Notes under the pieces: model-generated | What the model was told of the DNA's origin: nothing | The model's database searches: none | Seen by the model: only the letters and a program-made list of their open reading frames with translations | NCBI RefSeq assembly: GCF_042688385.1 | Contig: NZ_JBHUPY010000020.1 | Span: forward strand, 1 to 64,000 | From: Herpetosiphon sp042688385 | GTDB taxonomy: Bacteria; Chloroflexota; Chloroflexia; Chloroflexales; Herpetosiphonaceae | Direction: 5' to 3' | DNA length: 64,000 nt | Shown here: one piece after another, positions 43,284 through 51,974 of the stretch | Position numbering within the stretch: the stretch's first letter is position 1 | How the letters are laid out: each line of letters begins with the position of its first letter | Position numbers and translations under genes: made by a program

Positions 43284-43949
43284 TTACTCAGCAAACACAG
43301 TTGCGGCATCGGGAACTTGTTTCCAATCAACTAAGAAGGTTTCGATGCCTTTGTCAGTTAACGGGTGCTTGACCAATTGTTGCAGCACTTTGAACGGCAT
43401 AGTAGCAACATGCGAGCCAGCCAATGCCGATTGCAGCACGTGTACTGGGTGGCGCACTGAAGCGGCCAAAACTTCGGTTTGGATATTGTAATTCTTGAAA
43501 ATCTGCACAATATCGCGAATCAAAATCATGCCATCTTGGCCAATATCGTCGAGCCGCCCCAGGAATGGGCTAACGAAGGTTGCGCCAGCTTTGGCTGCCA
43601 ATAAGGCTTGTGAGGCCGAAAACACCAAGGTTACGTTTGTTTTGATGCCTTCGCTGGTCAATTGCTTAACAGCTTTCAAGCCTTCGGCCATCAAGGGAAC
43701 TTTAACTACAATGTTTGGTGCCCATTTGGCCAAAATGCGGCCTTCGCGGACTATTTCATCGGCTTCCAATGCCACGGTTTCGGCACTGACTGGGCCGGGG
43801 CAAATTTCAACAATTTCTAAAACTACATCGCGGAAGTTGCGGCCTGCTTTTGCTGCCAATGAAGGGTTGGTGGTCACACCATCAACCACGCCCATCGCCA
43901 CACCTTGGCGAATTTCTTCTACATCAGCAGTATCCAAAAAGATTTTCAT
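43284..43949 (-). CDS. fsa: Fructose-6-phosphate aldolase / transaldolase-like protein
   Basis: The 221-residue protein is the short TalC/FsaA type of transaldolase: MKIFLDTADVEEIRQG, GVTTNPSLAAKAGR, the Schiff-base Lys region VVKVPLMAEGLKAVK (Lys near 86), FVSPFLGRLDDIGQDG and AASVRHPVHVLQSALAGSHVATMP. It acts in central carbon metabolism; aldolase and transaldolase activity cannot be separated by eye. AAAGGAG precedes the ATG. A cluster of GCATTAT motifs overlies its promoter. Confidence 0.92.
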   Translation of the reverse strand: MKIFLDTADVEEIRQGVAMGVVDGVTTNPSLAAKAGRNFRDVVLEIVEICPGPVSAETVALEADEIVREGRILAKWAPNIVVKVPLMAEGLKAVKQLTSEGIKTNVTLVFSASQALLAAKAGATFVSPFLGRLDDIGQDGMILIRDIVQIFKNYNIQTEVLAASVRHPVHVLQSALAGSHVATMPFKVLQQLVKHPLTDKGIETFLVDWKQVPDAATVFAE

Positions 43950-44004
43950 CCAGTTGCTCCTTTGATTGCCCTGGTTAGAACCTATGCCTCTCAGACTTCC
44001 GCTT

Positions 44005-44034
44005 GCATTATAGCAGCATAATGCGCTGCATTAT
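44005..44034 (-). promoter_or_regulatory. GCATTAT operator cluster at the fsa-pgsA-plsY promoter
   Basis: GCATTAT (44005-44011), its inverse ATAATGC (44018-44024) and GCATTAT again (44028-44034) are packed within 30 bases. On the minus strand TATAAT (44008-44013) overlaps the first element and lies about 60 bases upstream of the fsa ATG. Two overlapping palindromes at a promoter suggest a dimeric regulator; which one is unknown. Confidence 0.5.
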
Positions 44035-44072
44035 GAAAATGATCATCGCAACGCAGGGCTAAAATGCGAATT

Positions 44073-44118
44073 GGGCCACTGCTGCTGCCGAAGCAGACTT
44101 CAATGGCCCATCGCACTT
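44073..44118 (-). terminator. Hairpin after the large lipoprotein gene
   Basis: On the minus strand GGGCCA and TGGCCC enclose an inner perfect CTGC-TTCG-GCAG stem with a UUCG tetraloop. It lies just past the lipoprotein stop at 44128. No T-run follows. Confidence 0.45.
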
Positions 44119-44127
44119 GGATTGTGG

Positions 44128-46080
44128 CTATTGGCTGTGGGTAACGCTGGAATCAATCATCACAACTTGGATTATGCCGCCGATGATGCTGCTGCCAAGT
44201 TGCCAGCGAAGATTGATTGTATTGATAAGCTTGCCATCTTGCTCTGGTTTGATGTAGCGGTGATGCTTGTCGCTCATCACAATTTTCTGCCAACCTTGGC
44301 TTTGCAAAATTGGGTCGTAGAAATTGGGTGCAAGCGTTAAGTCGCTTGAATCGATCACCAAGGCTTGTACGCCATCAAGATAGGTGATTTCTTTGCAATC
44401 GTTACTGGAGCGTTGGTAACGTAAACTATTAAGCCAACCGTAAACATAGGGATTAAATCGTTCATGGGGTACAGAATTGAACTTAACAGCATCGGGCAGT
44501 AATGGCAAGCTATGAGTAATTGGCTCAAAAACCTCAGATACAGGGCTATGAAGATCAAATTGAGTTCCCCGAAAGTTAACTGTCGCTACGGAAGTTGCGC
44601 TTGATTCGCTGATAATTCCAATACTGCCACTTAACTGAGGGTTGTAGCGACTGCGTTCAATCAAATTAAGCGTACCACCATGATGGCCTTGCTCAGTTCT
44701 GACTCCATAAAAAGCAAACGTTATCTCGTCTCCTAGATTATTCCAGTCGTTTGGTTCGGTTAATGTTAGTTTATAGGTTGTTGATACTTCGATTGGGTTG
44801 CTGTCGCTGCTGAAAACACTATAGCGAATGTTGCTGGTTGGGTTGGTTGGGCTTGGGCTGCATGCGGATTCTGCTGGGTAGTTGGTGTTGATGTAGGCCT
44901 GAAGCTTGGTTTTGGTAATCTCATTCTGCTGCCAGCCATAGAGCAAGCTATCAATCAATCGATCAGTACCAAACTGATAATCCTGCTGATCTGGTTGAGT
45001 TGGGATTTCTAAGGCTTCAATTGGGCTGAAAAAGCTAGGGTCTAACCTGAAATTTGGCTGCTCGGAGGGTCGTAAGGTCACCAGATGCATTCCCAACAGC
45101 CAGTCATTTGGGCTTGATTGGGCCAGATATTCATGCTCGCTGAGCTGGTTCATCAGCAGCACTTGAATTGTATTATCAACAAAACGCACCAATGGAGGGC
45201 CGACATAACTATCAGTTTCCAATAAGTTATTGCTTGCTTGCCAACCACCAAGTTCAGCCATAGCTTTCGCTAAATTGTAGGTAAGTTGCTGAGAATCGGA
45301 AGTCTCAGCAACGAGGCTCGCTTCGAGCGTGATTTCGCCTGGCCAAAAGCTTTGCTGCTGACGAACGGGCATCAGCAGATCGCGTTTAAGCAGCGCTCCA
45401 CTGGCGGGATCATTCAACAAAGCGTTATTGATTGAGGTATCTGATGGGAAGTGCAGATCGTGCGCTGTAAAGATAGCTGAGGTATTCACCAACGGCAGTT
45501 CGAGGTTTGGCAGTGACTCATTCGTTTGTAGCAATTTAATCGAAACAAACAATTGATCAGTATTGATTGGCGTAAAGCTAAAAATATAGAGCCGAGCTTG
45601 TTCATATTCAAACATCAAACTCGCATTTTGGGGATGTATATGTTGAATCGGCTGGGCAATCCAATTTGTGCTGGCAAAGCTGGTTTGATAATGCGCAATC
45701 ACTTGATCGATTGGCGTGTCGGTGAGATAGTCATCAATTGCTTGAATTGGTATATCGTTGGGATTACTGCTCGAATCGAGATCAAGCATCATGAGCTGAT
45801 CGAGCATAAATTCCTGCATAAATAACGACAACCGATCATTAATGTTCGCACTCATGGGGCTTGGCACAAACTCGTAGGTCTGGCTTTGGGCTGGCCGTTG
45901 CAATTGCTCAATCATGCTCAGTTCGCTGCTCTGACCGCCATTGATCGGCGTACTACTTGGGTTGGCTTGGGCTGCTGGCATGGTTGCGATTGGGTTGCTG
46001 GCACGTGGGGTATCTGGCTGACCACAAGCAAATAAAACCAAACTTATGAGCAACATCCAACATTTCGATCGTTGCTGCAT
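44128..46080 (-). CDS. Large hypothetical lipoprotein
   Basis: The 650-residue protein has a lipoprotein signal peptide (MQQRSKCWMLLISLVLFACGQ, lipobox LFAC, Cys near 19) and a Ser/Thr/Pro-rich linker. The body is beta-rich and without recognisable catalytic motifs; a C-terminal part repeats hydrophobic beta strands such as INTINLRWQLGSSIIGGIIQVVMID. It should be anchored on the outer face of the membrane. AAGGAG precedes the ATG at 46080. No family is recognised and no operon partner is seen. Confidence 0.75.
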   Translation of the reverse strand: MQQRSKCWMLLISLVLFACGQPDTPRASNPIATMPAAQANPSSTPINGGQSSELSMIEQLQRPAQSQTYEFVPSPMSANINDRLSLFMQEFMLDQLMMLDLDSSSNPNDIPIQAIDDYLTDTPIDQVIAHYQTSFASTNWIAQPIQHIHPQNASLMFEYEQARLYIFSFTPINTDQLFVSIKLLQTNESLPNLELPLVNTSAIFTAHDLHFPSDTSINNALLNDPASGALLKRDLLMPVRQQQSFWPGEITLEASLVAETSDSQQLTYNLAKAMAELGGWQASNNLLETDSYVGPPLVRFVDNTIQVLLMNQLSEHEYLAQSSPNDWLLGMHLVTLRPSEQPNFRLDPSFFSPIEALEIPTQPDQQDYQFGTDRLIDSLLYGWQQNEITKTKLQAYINTNYPAESACSPSPTNPTSNIRYSVFSSDSNPIEVSTTYKLTLTEPNDWNNLGDEITFAFYGVRTEQGHHGGTLNLIERSRYNPQLSGSIGIISESSATSVATVNFRGTQFDLHSPVSEVFEPITHSLPLLPDAVKFNSVPHERFNPYVYGWLNSLRYQRSSNDCKEITYLDGVQALVIDSSDLTLAPNFYDPILQSQGWQKIVMSDKHHRYIKPEQDGKLINTINLRWQLGSSIIGGIIQVVMIDSSVTHSQ

Positions 46081-46286
46081 TTGGCATTCTCCTTTGCAAA
46101 ATCCACTACATCGTTGCACTCAATGTAGCCGAATCAATTGGCAAAACAATGGGCTTTTGCTGCCATTTTGGGCTGTAATCCAGTACTTGGCAGTAAATTT
46201 CTGCGCTCAATTCGGTATCAGGGCTGAGTTTTGGCCTAGGCTAGTTTGTTATAGTCAACCAAAGCGTTAATTGTAGGAGGTGTGTG

Positions 46287-46904
46287 ATGGGCCGATTTGG
46301 CGAAGAACCGCTGGATTTTTTTACCAATGTCTATACTACTGTGCCGCCGTGGGATGTTGCTTCCCCGCAACCAGCGCTGATCGACTTGATCAAGGCTTTT
46401 CCACCGCAAAATCCGTTGCTTGATGTTGGTTGTGGTTCGGGCGATTTGGCAATTGGCCTCGCCCAACTTGGCTATAGCGTTGTCGGTGTCGATTTTGTGC
46501 CAAGCGCGATTGAGCAAGCACGCGAAAAAGTTGCGGCACTACCTGCTGAGGTTGCCCAACGACTGAGCTTTGAAGTTGGCGATGGCCTCAAGCCTTCGTT
46601 ATTGCCAAGCAAATTTGGCGCAATCGTTGATACTGGCTTTTATCATTTGTTCAATGAGGCTGATAGCGAGCCATTTATTGCTGATTTAGCGCAAGCGTTG
46701 CAACCGCAAGGCCGCTATTATCTCTTGGCGTTTGGGGTTGAATTCGCCAGTGTCAACGTGCCCCGCGCCATCAGCGAGGATGAAATTCGCAGCCGTTTTA
46801 CTGCTGAGCGTGGTTGGCGTATTCTGGCCTTGCATCCAGCCGAATTTCTCAATCGGGTTGGGCCGCCTGTCGCTTCTGTCGCCGCCTGTATCGAACGGAT
46901 GTAG
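46287..46904 (+). CDS. Class I SAM-dependent methyltransferase
   Basis: The 205-residue protein has the motif I strand-loop NPLLDVGCGSGDLAIGLAQLG (SAM binding, near 46-66), the motif II acidic residue in VVGVDFVPSAIEQAR, and a later IVDTGFYHLFNEAD segment. It is the short methyltransferase-11/25 type that usually modifies small molecules; the substrate is unknown. It starts at ATG 46287, six bases after GGAGG; a GTG three bases earlier is also in frame. It stands alone between a divergent lipoprotein gene and a repeat-rich gap. Confidence 0.87.
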   Translation: MGRFGEEPLDFFTNVYTTVPPWDVASPQPALIDLIKAFPPQNPLLDVGCGSGDLAIGLAQLGYSVVGVDFVPSAIEQAREKVAALPAEVAQRLSFEVGDGLKPSLLPSKFGAIVDTGFYHLFNEADSEPFIADLAQALQPQGRYYLLAFGVEFASVNVPRAISEDEIRSRFTAERGWRILALHPAEFLNRVGPPVASVAACIERM

Positions 46905-47324
46905 GTTCTGGGGATCAGTGGAACCACGAAGGACGCGAAGAGCGCGAAGGATAGGATGTTAGGCTATGGGCTATGTGTACTGGTCCATTGGATTGAAAAT
47001 CAAGAACATGCCCTCACCCCCAGCCCCTCGCTCACTGAACGCGGGCGAGGGGAGCACGGGTTGCGTGGTTCCCCCTCGCCTCGCGGGCGGGTGAGGGGGC
47101 TTGGGGGATCGTCGTTAACGCAATGAACCGGTACAGCTATAGACTATTGCCTTCAGCCTTCTTCCTCTGCGTTAAAAGCAATTCACTTTTAGTCACAGAT
47201 TCCACAGATTCGTTTGATTACGGTTTGCATAGCCAAAAGCCAATAACCTATCGCCACTATTGACGAGTAGACTGCAAATGCTTGATAATCGATCTTGGAT
47301 TCAACCGCACAGCAAGGAGCCGTT
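46905..47324. repeat. Repeat-filled intergenic region
   Basis: This 420-bp gap holds degenerate ACGAAGG/GCGAAGAGCGCGAAGG units (46921-46953), one copy of the GC-rich repeat (47011-47107: CCCTCACCCCCAGCCCC, then CGGGCGAGGGGAGC, then an inverted half CGGGCGGGTGAGGGGG), and AT-rich filler with CTATGGGCTATG and TAGCCAAAAGCCAATA words. No gene is seen. The inverse halves of the GC-rich copy can form a long cruciform or RNA stem. Confidence 0.75.
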
Positions 47325-47663
47325 ATGCCAGAGATGACAACCTATGAACGAGCACTGCAAATTTATCAAGTGTTGATCGGTTTTGCTTATCAACGCCAAA
47401 ACTTGACCTATACAACTCTAGGCAAATTGGTTGGTTTACCTCCGCATGGCCTTGCAATGCACCTTGATCATCTATTGCGCTATTGCAAAAACCAAGCGTT
47501 GCCACCAATTACAATTTTGGTGGTGCGTCAGGCAGAAGGCACGCCAAGCACTGGCTTTCCGTCGGCAACGATGGATCTTGATCAAGAGCGCGAACGAGTC
47601 TTTGACTATCCATGGTTTCGCCAAAAACCACTAACGGTCGAAGAACTCAAGCTATTATCCTAA
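47325..47663 (+). CDS. Small conserved-looking protein with winged-helix-like fold
   Basis: The 112-residue protein is helical at the start (TYERALQIYQVLIGFAYQRQNLTYTTLGKLVGLPPHGLAMHLDHLL), a helix-turn-helix-like pattern. ITILVVRQAEGTPSTGF follows, a strand-turn often seen in small proteins annotated near endonuclease or alkyltransferase-like domains. No catalytic residues are recognised. AAGGAG lies before the ATG at 47325. A small lipoprotein gene follows 27 bp later on the same strand. Confidence 0.65.
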   Translation: MPEMTTYERALQIYQVLIGFAYQRQNLTYTTLGKLVGLPPHGLAMHLDHLLRYCKNQALPPITILVVRQAEGTPSTGFPSATMDLDQERERVFDYPWFRQKPLTVEELKLLS

Positions 47664-47690
47664 AAATTGCCAAAGAGCGAGGAGTAGCCA

Positions 47691-48251
47691 ATGAAATATT
47701 TCTATCTTCTGGTTGTTTGTTTAATGCTTGCGAGTTGTGAAACAGCGACCCCGCAGCCAACCTCGATTCCGCTCATTGAGCCAGTTATCCAACAAAAAAT
47801 TGAACAAACAGCTGAACAAATCCTTGGCCATTCCAAGATTAATGATGTAGTTATTCATGAAATCCCTGGTTTAGAACGCGATCGCCTGTTTGTATTTTTA
47901 TTTCAAGCCTCCGAGGGCTTGATGATTGGCTCAACGAGCGGTTGGCATGATCAAACACAGCAAGAATTTCATACCAAAGGGCTTAGTATCGATGGCTTAA
48001 CGCCTATGACTGATCCATTTATTTCTCAAGTTTCGATTGAAAATGAGCCTTTTTATTTAGTCTATGGCTATATGCCAAGTCGAAGTGCGCAGTTGGCTAA
48101 AATTTTCTTGAAAAATGGCGATGTGTTCTATTTTGCTGCTGGTTCTGGTTTGCAAGCTCGCTTGCTGTTCTTGGCCAATCCTGCGGTTAAAGTTGAATTT
48201 GTGGATAATGCTGATCAGGTGATTCTGGAGCATCAACTGCATAGCAAATAA
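47691..48251 (+). CDS. Small lipoprotein of unknown function
   Basis: The 186-residue protein has a lipoprotein signal (MKYFYLLVVCLMLASCETATP, lipobox LASC, Cys 16), a short Thr/Pro linker and then an alpha/beta body (IEQTAEQILGHSKINDVVIHEIPGLERDRLFVFLFQA...). It is expected on the membrane surface. GAGGAG precedes the ATG. No family is recognised. It lies 27 bp after the small winged-helix-like gene and may be co-transcribed with it. Confidence 0.7.
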   Translation: MKYFYLLVVCLMLASCETATPQPTSIPLIEPVIQQKIEQTAEQILGHSKINDVVIHEIPGLERDRLFVFLFQASEGLMIGSTSGWHDQTQQEFHTKGLSIDGLTPMTDPFISQVSIENEPFYLVYGYMPSRSAQLAKIFLKNGDVFYFAAGSGLQARLLFLANPAVKVEFVDNADQVILEHQLHSK

Positions 48252-48340
48252 TCTGCAAAAAGCGAATACAAATTGCTGGCTAGCTGCAAAATAGATTGAT
48301 CGCACTAGCTAAACGGAGCATTAGAATCGCCTAAAAACGC

Positions 48341-48368
48341 TTGACATCTCCATAGTTTGCACTATACT
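48341..48368 (+). promoter_or_regulatory. Promoter of rex
   Basis: TTGACA (48341-48346) and TATACT (48363-48368) are 16 bases apart, with the start expected about 100 bases upstream of the rex ATG. A TTCACAA half-site follows the -10 box, similar to one arm of Rex operators (TTGTGA-N-TCACAA), but the other arm is not convincing. Confidence 0.7.
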
Positions 48369-48477
48369 TCACAATATCAATTGAGATGCGCAATGCAGCG
48401 CCAGCCTCGTTTGAGCAGCCTCAACGGTGCTTGGCCAGAGCGGCTCGTTTTGTGGTGTTTTCAAAGGAGTGTGCGGG

Positions 48478-49131
48478 ATGGACATCTCCCCCAACGCAAT
48501 TCCCGATGTTGTAGTGCGGCGATTGCCAATTTACGCACGTAGCCTGAGTTATTTGGCCGAAGAAGGTGTTCGCTCGGTTTCCTCGCAAGAGTTGGGGGAA
48601 CGCATTGGGGTAACTGCCGCGCAAATTCGCAAAGATCTTTCCTATTTTGGTGAATTTGGCAAACAGGGCATTGGCTATAATGTCGAGTATTTGCTGGGCC
48701 ATATTCGGCGCATTTTGGGTTTGCACGAAGTTTGGCCAGTGGTGCTGGTTGGGGTCGGGCCGCTTGGCCAGGCAATTGCTCGCTACGAGGGCTTTCGCTC
48801 GCGCGGCATCGATATTATTGGGGTTTTCGATAACGATGCCTCAAAAATTGGCTTGCAGCTAGGCCGCAACAGCGTTCAGCCCGATTCTGATTTGCCCAAG
48901 ATTTTGAAAGAACATGGCATTCGTTTGGCAATTGTAGCCGTGCCAGCTGTGCGTGCCCAAGAAGTCGTCGATGTATTAGTTGAAAATGGCGTACAAGGTA
49001 TTTTGAACTATGCGCCCGTGGTGGTGCAAACGCCCGATAATGTTTGGGTACGACATATCGACCCCGTGGCCTTGCTGCATAGCATGACCTATTATCTCTC
49101 GCGCGAAGACGAACACCACGCGATGAACTAG
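48478..49131 (+). CDS. rex: Redox-sensing transcriptional repressor Rex
   Basis: The 217-residue protein is a NADH/NAD-sensing dimeric repressor. It has the N-terminal winged helix VVRRLPIYARSLSYLAEEG, SVSSQELGERIGVTAAQIRKDLSYFGEFGKQGIGYNV and the Rossmann motif VVLVGVGPLGQAIARYEGF, with DNDASKIG after the second strand. The YFGEFGKQGIGY segment matches the Rex family signature closely. It should control fermentative or respiratory genes when NADH rises. The ATG at 48478 has AAAGGAG upstream. Its stop overlaps that of the convergent regulator gene by four bases. Confidence 0.95.
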   Translation: MDISPNAIPDVVVRRLPIYARSLSYLAEEGVRSVSSQELGERIGVTAAQIRKDLSYFGEFGKQGIGYNVEYLLGHIRRILGLHEVWPVVLVGVGPLGQAIARYEGFRSRGIDIIGVFDNDASKIGLQLGRNSVQPDSDLPKILKEHGIRLAIVAVPAVRAQEVVDVLVENGVQGILNYAPVVVQTPDNVWVRHIDPVALLHSMTYYLSREDEHHAMN

Positions 49132-49931
49132 CGTTGGCTCAGCAAAATCGCTAGTTGCTGCAACAGCTGCTCAATTTGGCTCTCAAGTTTGCGGCGACCT
49201 AGCCCTAAACGGCCAGCGATGGTTTGTTGGGCAACTCCATGCAATAACAGCCCCAACAAGCGCGCCTGATCGCTTTCTAGCAAGGGTAAGCATGAGCGCA
49301 AGGCAACATGGGCGGCGGTTGCCCCGCCAAATTCGTGTTGCAGATCGAGGCCTGCTTGCCGCCCTTGCTCGCCCACGTGAAACCCCGTCGTTAGCACCGC
49401 CAAAAGATTGCGCAGGTCGTCGATATTCCACAAGCGTGGAGCTGCTCGCTGCTGTAACTCCAATAAATTCAGCACATCAAGCTGGCCTTGGCGAAACGCC
49501 ACAGCGCTAATTTCATCATTTAGTGCAGGCACGGGCTGGGTGATTAATTCGGCTAGCCATTGAGCTTTAAGCGGCGTTAACGGTTTACGCAGCACTGCGC
49601 TACAGCCAGTTGCCAAGGCTGCCCACTCGCGCTGTGGATTGAGTTCGCTGCTAATTGCCACCAAATGTACTGGCGCATGGCGAGCTTGGGCCACTGCATC
49701 GCTAATTGCTGCTGCCAGCACCGTGCCCTCTAAACGTGGAAAGCTTGGGTCGGGCAATTTAATATCGAGCAAGCCCAACATTGGTTGCGTGGTTTGATCG
49801 TGCTCAAACCATTGCCAAGCTTGGCGAATTGAGCGCCAAATCGTTACTTCAAAGCCAGCTTCTTGCAACAGCAACTCGGCTAAGGTTGCATGAACGTCGC
49901 TATCTTCGACCACAAATGCTCGATACTTCAC
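49128..49931 (-). CDS. Response regulator with receiver and helix-turn-helix-like C-terminus
   Basis: The 267-residue protein has a receiver domain (acidic FVVEDSDVH, phosphoacceptor Asp in GLLDIKLPD near 57, Ser in LVAISSE, Lys in VLRKPLTP, all key residues present). A helical region follows, then a C-terminal LuxR-like helix-turn-helix (GLLLHGVAQQTIAGRLGLGRRKLESQIEQ). It should bind DNA or at least dimerise when phosphorylated. It starts at GTG after GGAGG. The likely partner is the histidine kinase upstream on the same strand, separated by a copy of the GC-rich repeat. Confidence 0.82.
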   Translation of the reverse strand: MKYRAFVVEDSDVHATLAELLLQEAGFEVTIWRSIRQAWQWFEHDQTTQPMLGLLDIKLPDPSFPRLEGTVLAAAISDAVAQARHAPVHLVAISSELNPQREWAALATGCSAVLRKPLTPLKAQWLAELITQPVPALNDEISAVAFRQGQLDVLNLLELQQRAAPRLWNIDDLRNLLAVLTTGFHVGEQGRQAGLDLQHEFGGATAAHVALRSCLPLLESDQARLLGLLLHGVAQQTIAGRLGLGRRKLESQIEQLLQQLAILLSQR

Positions 49932-49980
49932 CGCTAAATCCTCCTAGATCGCTCGCTGTAGTAGTTGATTGGATTGGCAA

Positions 49981-50072
49981 TGCCCTCACCCCCAACCCCT
50001 CTCCCACTGAACGCGGGCGAGGGGAGTCCTGATTCGGTAATTTCCCCTCATCTCGCGGGCGGTAGGGGGTAA
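49981..50072. repeat. GC-rich intergenic repeat copy between regulator and kinase
   Basis: CCCTCACCCCCAACCCCTC, CGGGCGAGGGGAGTC and an imperfect inverse half (TCGCGGGCGGTAGGGGG) form one copy of the repeat family. It lies inside a two-component operon. Confidence 0.85.
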
Positions 50073-50095
50073 TCGGTAGTTAATGTAACGAACTA

Positions 50096-51682
50096 CTACA
50101 GGTAGCTTCGTGGCAATTGAATGCAGGCCCAGGCTCCTTGACGATTTTCCAACTGTAGGCTGGCCCCAATTAAGCTCAGGTTGGCCAAAACACCGCGTAG
50201 ACCAAAACCATAGCCTTCGCCATCGCTGCTGCTTGGTTCTAAATTGAGTACATGCTGCGGAAAGCCCGACCCATTATCGTGAATAAGAATCGTGATCTTC
50301 GTAGCATGGAGTTCGATGCTTAAACTCAGCTGATCGCCACCATGATCAAGGCTATTTTTCAAGAGATTATACAGTGCCCGCCCAAGTAAACGCTGGTTGG
50401 TGTGGGCCTGAATTGGTTGCAGCCGTGCTTGAATTTGCGGTTTGTTGGCTTTTTGGGCAAAAGCAGCACTGGCTTCTAATCGGGCAATTTCAGCGCTACA
50501 GATTTCAGCCAAATCAACCGGAGTTTGGTGCAGCATAGCTTTGGTTTGGGCGCGCGCAATATCCAACAGATCGTGCATTTGCTGACCAATATCTTCAATT
50601 TGCACCCGCAATAAATTCCATAATTGCATGCGTTGCGGTTGGCGCTCCAAGACATTGATTAAGCCTGTTGCGCCATCGATTGGCGAACGCAAATCGTGAA
50701 TTGATGAGCGCAGCAGTTCGCGCAGAAATTCGGCCTCATCGCGGGCATTGGTTGCCTCGCGTCGCGCTTGTTCGAGCCGCAGCGAAAGTTGTTGGGCTTC
50801 GCTCATCTCAACGCTGATGCGCAGCAACAATAATGGCAGCAGCAAAAGCGCAAAACGCAGCTCACCAGTGGCAATTGTAAAGCCCAAGCCACCCAAAAAA
50901 ATCACATATGGAATGCTGCGTTTGGCAAGCGTATCGATGCTTAGTTGATTGCTGAGCGGGCTAGTATCGTTGGGATGAATTGCCGCAGCTTGGGCCAATA
51001 TCAGCCAAGCAACACAATATAACGCTCCAATTGGCAACCCAACTAATTTACTGCGGTCGAAAATCCAAGCCAAATCGACCAAACTCAAGGCCAAAATGCC
51101 GCTGCTGAGCTGGCGAAACAAGGCTTGCCAACGCTTTGGCTGTTGCTGGCGAATCAGATCGAGCGCGTAGAGCAATGAAAGGTCGGCTCCGACAAATAGG
51201 CCATCATACCAAGCAACGTTGGGCACAACTTGGCGAATCGCAATCGTGGTAATGATCATCAAGCCAACGCTCAAGCCAAACCAGTCGAGCACAATGCTAC
51301 TGCGGCGGCGCTGGCTAAATGGCAGGCTCACAAAAAATGCCCCAGCCATTACCACGGTTGGCACATAGACAATAATTGGTAGCACAACTTGGCTTAGGCC
51401 TTTGATGCTCGTGAGCGTGCCGCCCAAGCCGCGATAAAGTGCCAACATGCCCCATTGCAAGGCCAAAATTCGCCAGCCTTTGGCCAACGCCGCATGTGGG
51501 CGCTGGATTGCAGGCAACCAAAAACGCCCGACACAGACCAGCAAAATCAGCACCTCAACCAAGCGACTGGTTGGGCCTGAGCGTTTGCCAAGGGCGGGCC
51601 AGATTAATGCAGCGGCCAGATACAGCAGCGCCGCCGCATACCACCAGCGGCTATATAACCAGCGATGCCAGCGTTCATGCAT
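50096..51682 (-). CDS. Membrane sensor histidine kinase
   Basis: The 528-residue protein starts with a block of about seven membrane spans (WWYAAALLYLAAALIWPAL to about residue 290). A coiled coil (RLEQARREATNARDEAEFLR) and a HisKA domain follow, with the His in SSIHDLRSPIDGATG. The HATPase domain has N box ALYNLLKNSLDHG and G box IHDNGSGFP and ends in GYGFGLRGVLANL. All kinase residues are present. The ATG at 51682 is chosen because the longer frame runs through the repeat; there is no ribosome site, and a promoter sits six bases upstream, so the mRNA may be leaderless. Confidence 0.86.
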   Translation of the reverse strand: MHERWHRWLYSRWWYAAALLYLAAALIWPALGKRSGPTSRLVEVLILLVCVGRFWLPAIQRPHAALAKGWRILALQWGMLALYRGLGGTLTSIKGLSQVVLPIIVYVPTVVMAGAFFVSLPFSQRRRSSIVLDWFGLSVGLMIITTIAIRQVVPNVAWYDGLFVGADLSLLYALDLIRQQQPKRWQALFRQLSSGILALSLVDLAWIFDRSKLVGLPIGALYCVAWLILAQAAAIHPNDTSPLSNQLSIDTLAKRSIPYVIFLGGLGFTIATGELRFALLLLPLLLLRISVEMSEAQQLSLRLEQARREATNARDEAEFLRELLRSSIHDLRSPIDGATGLINVLERQPQRMQLWNLLRVQIEDIGQQMHDLLDIARAQTKAMLHQTPVDLAEICSAEIARLEASAAFAQKANKPQIQARLQPIQAHTNQRLLGRALYNLLKNSLDHGGDQLSLSIELHATKITILIHDNGSGFPQHVLNLEPSSSDGEGYGFGLRGVLANLSLIGASLQLENRQGAWACIQLPRSYL

Positions 51683-51688
51683 AGGGCG

Positions 51689-51717
51689 ATTGTACGCGAG
51701 GCGGGCACTTGAGGCAA
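51689..51717 (-). promoter_or_regulatory. Promoter giving a leaderless kinase mRNA
   Basis: On the minus strand TTGCCT (51712-51717) and TACAAT (51689-51694) are separated by exactly 17 bases, and only six bases separate TACAAT from the ATG. The transcript should therefore begin at or next to the start codon. Confidence 0.6.
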
Positions 51718-51727
51718 TTGTATATCG

Positions 51728-51972
51728 TTCCCTCACCCCCAGCCCCTCTCCCACGGAATGCGGGCGAGGGGAGCAGCTACTGTTCACTAATGAATTCCGC
51801 AAGAACAATGTGGGCGAGGGGAGCAGCTACTGTTCACCAATGAATTCCGCAAGAACCATGAAGTTAAAGCCCCTCTCCCAGTGAATGCGAGGGTGGCTGG
51901 AGGTGAGAGGATCAATTCAAGGCTCCCCCTCGCCCGCTGCGTGGGAGAGGGGGTTGGGGGGTGAGGAGATCA
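51728..51972. repeat. GC-rich repeat with an internal 50-bp tandem duplication
   Basis: CCTCACCCCCAGCCCC and its inverse (GGGAGAGGGGGTTGGG) flank a segment in which GGGCGAGGGGAGCAGCTAC recurs at 51762 and 51812, a 50-bp period, each followed by TGTTCAC-AATGAATTCCGC. A second half-copy starts at 51867 (AGCCCCTCTCCCAGTG). The structure looks rearranged by slippage. Confidence 0.85.
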
Positions 51973-51974
51973 AT

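Noticed and set aside
48363..48390. A full Rex operator for autoregulation of rex
   Set aside because: Only one arm (TTCACAA) is clear after the -10 box; the opposite arm is missing, so it is mentioned but not called.
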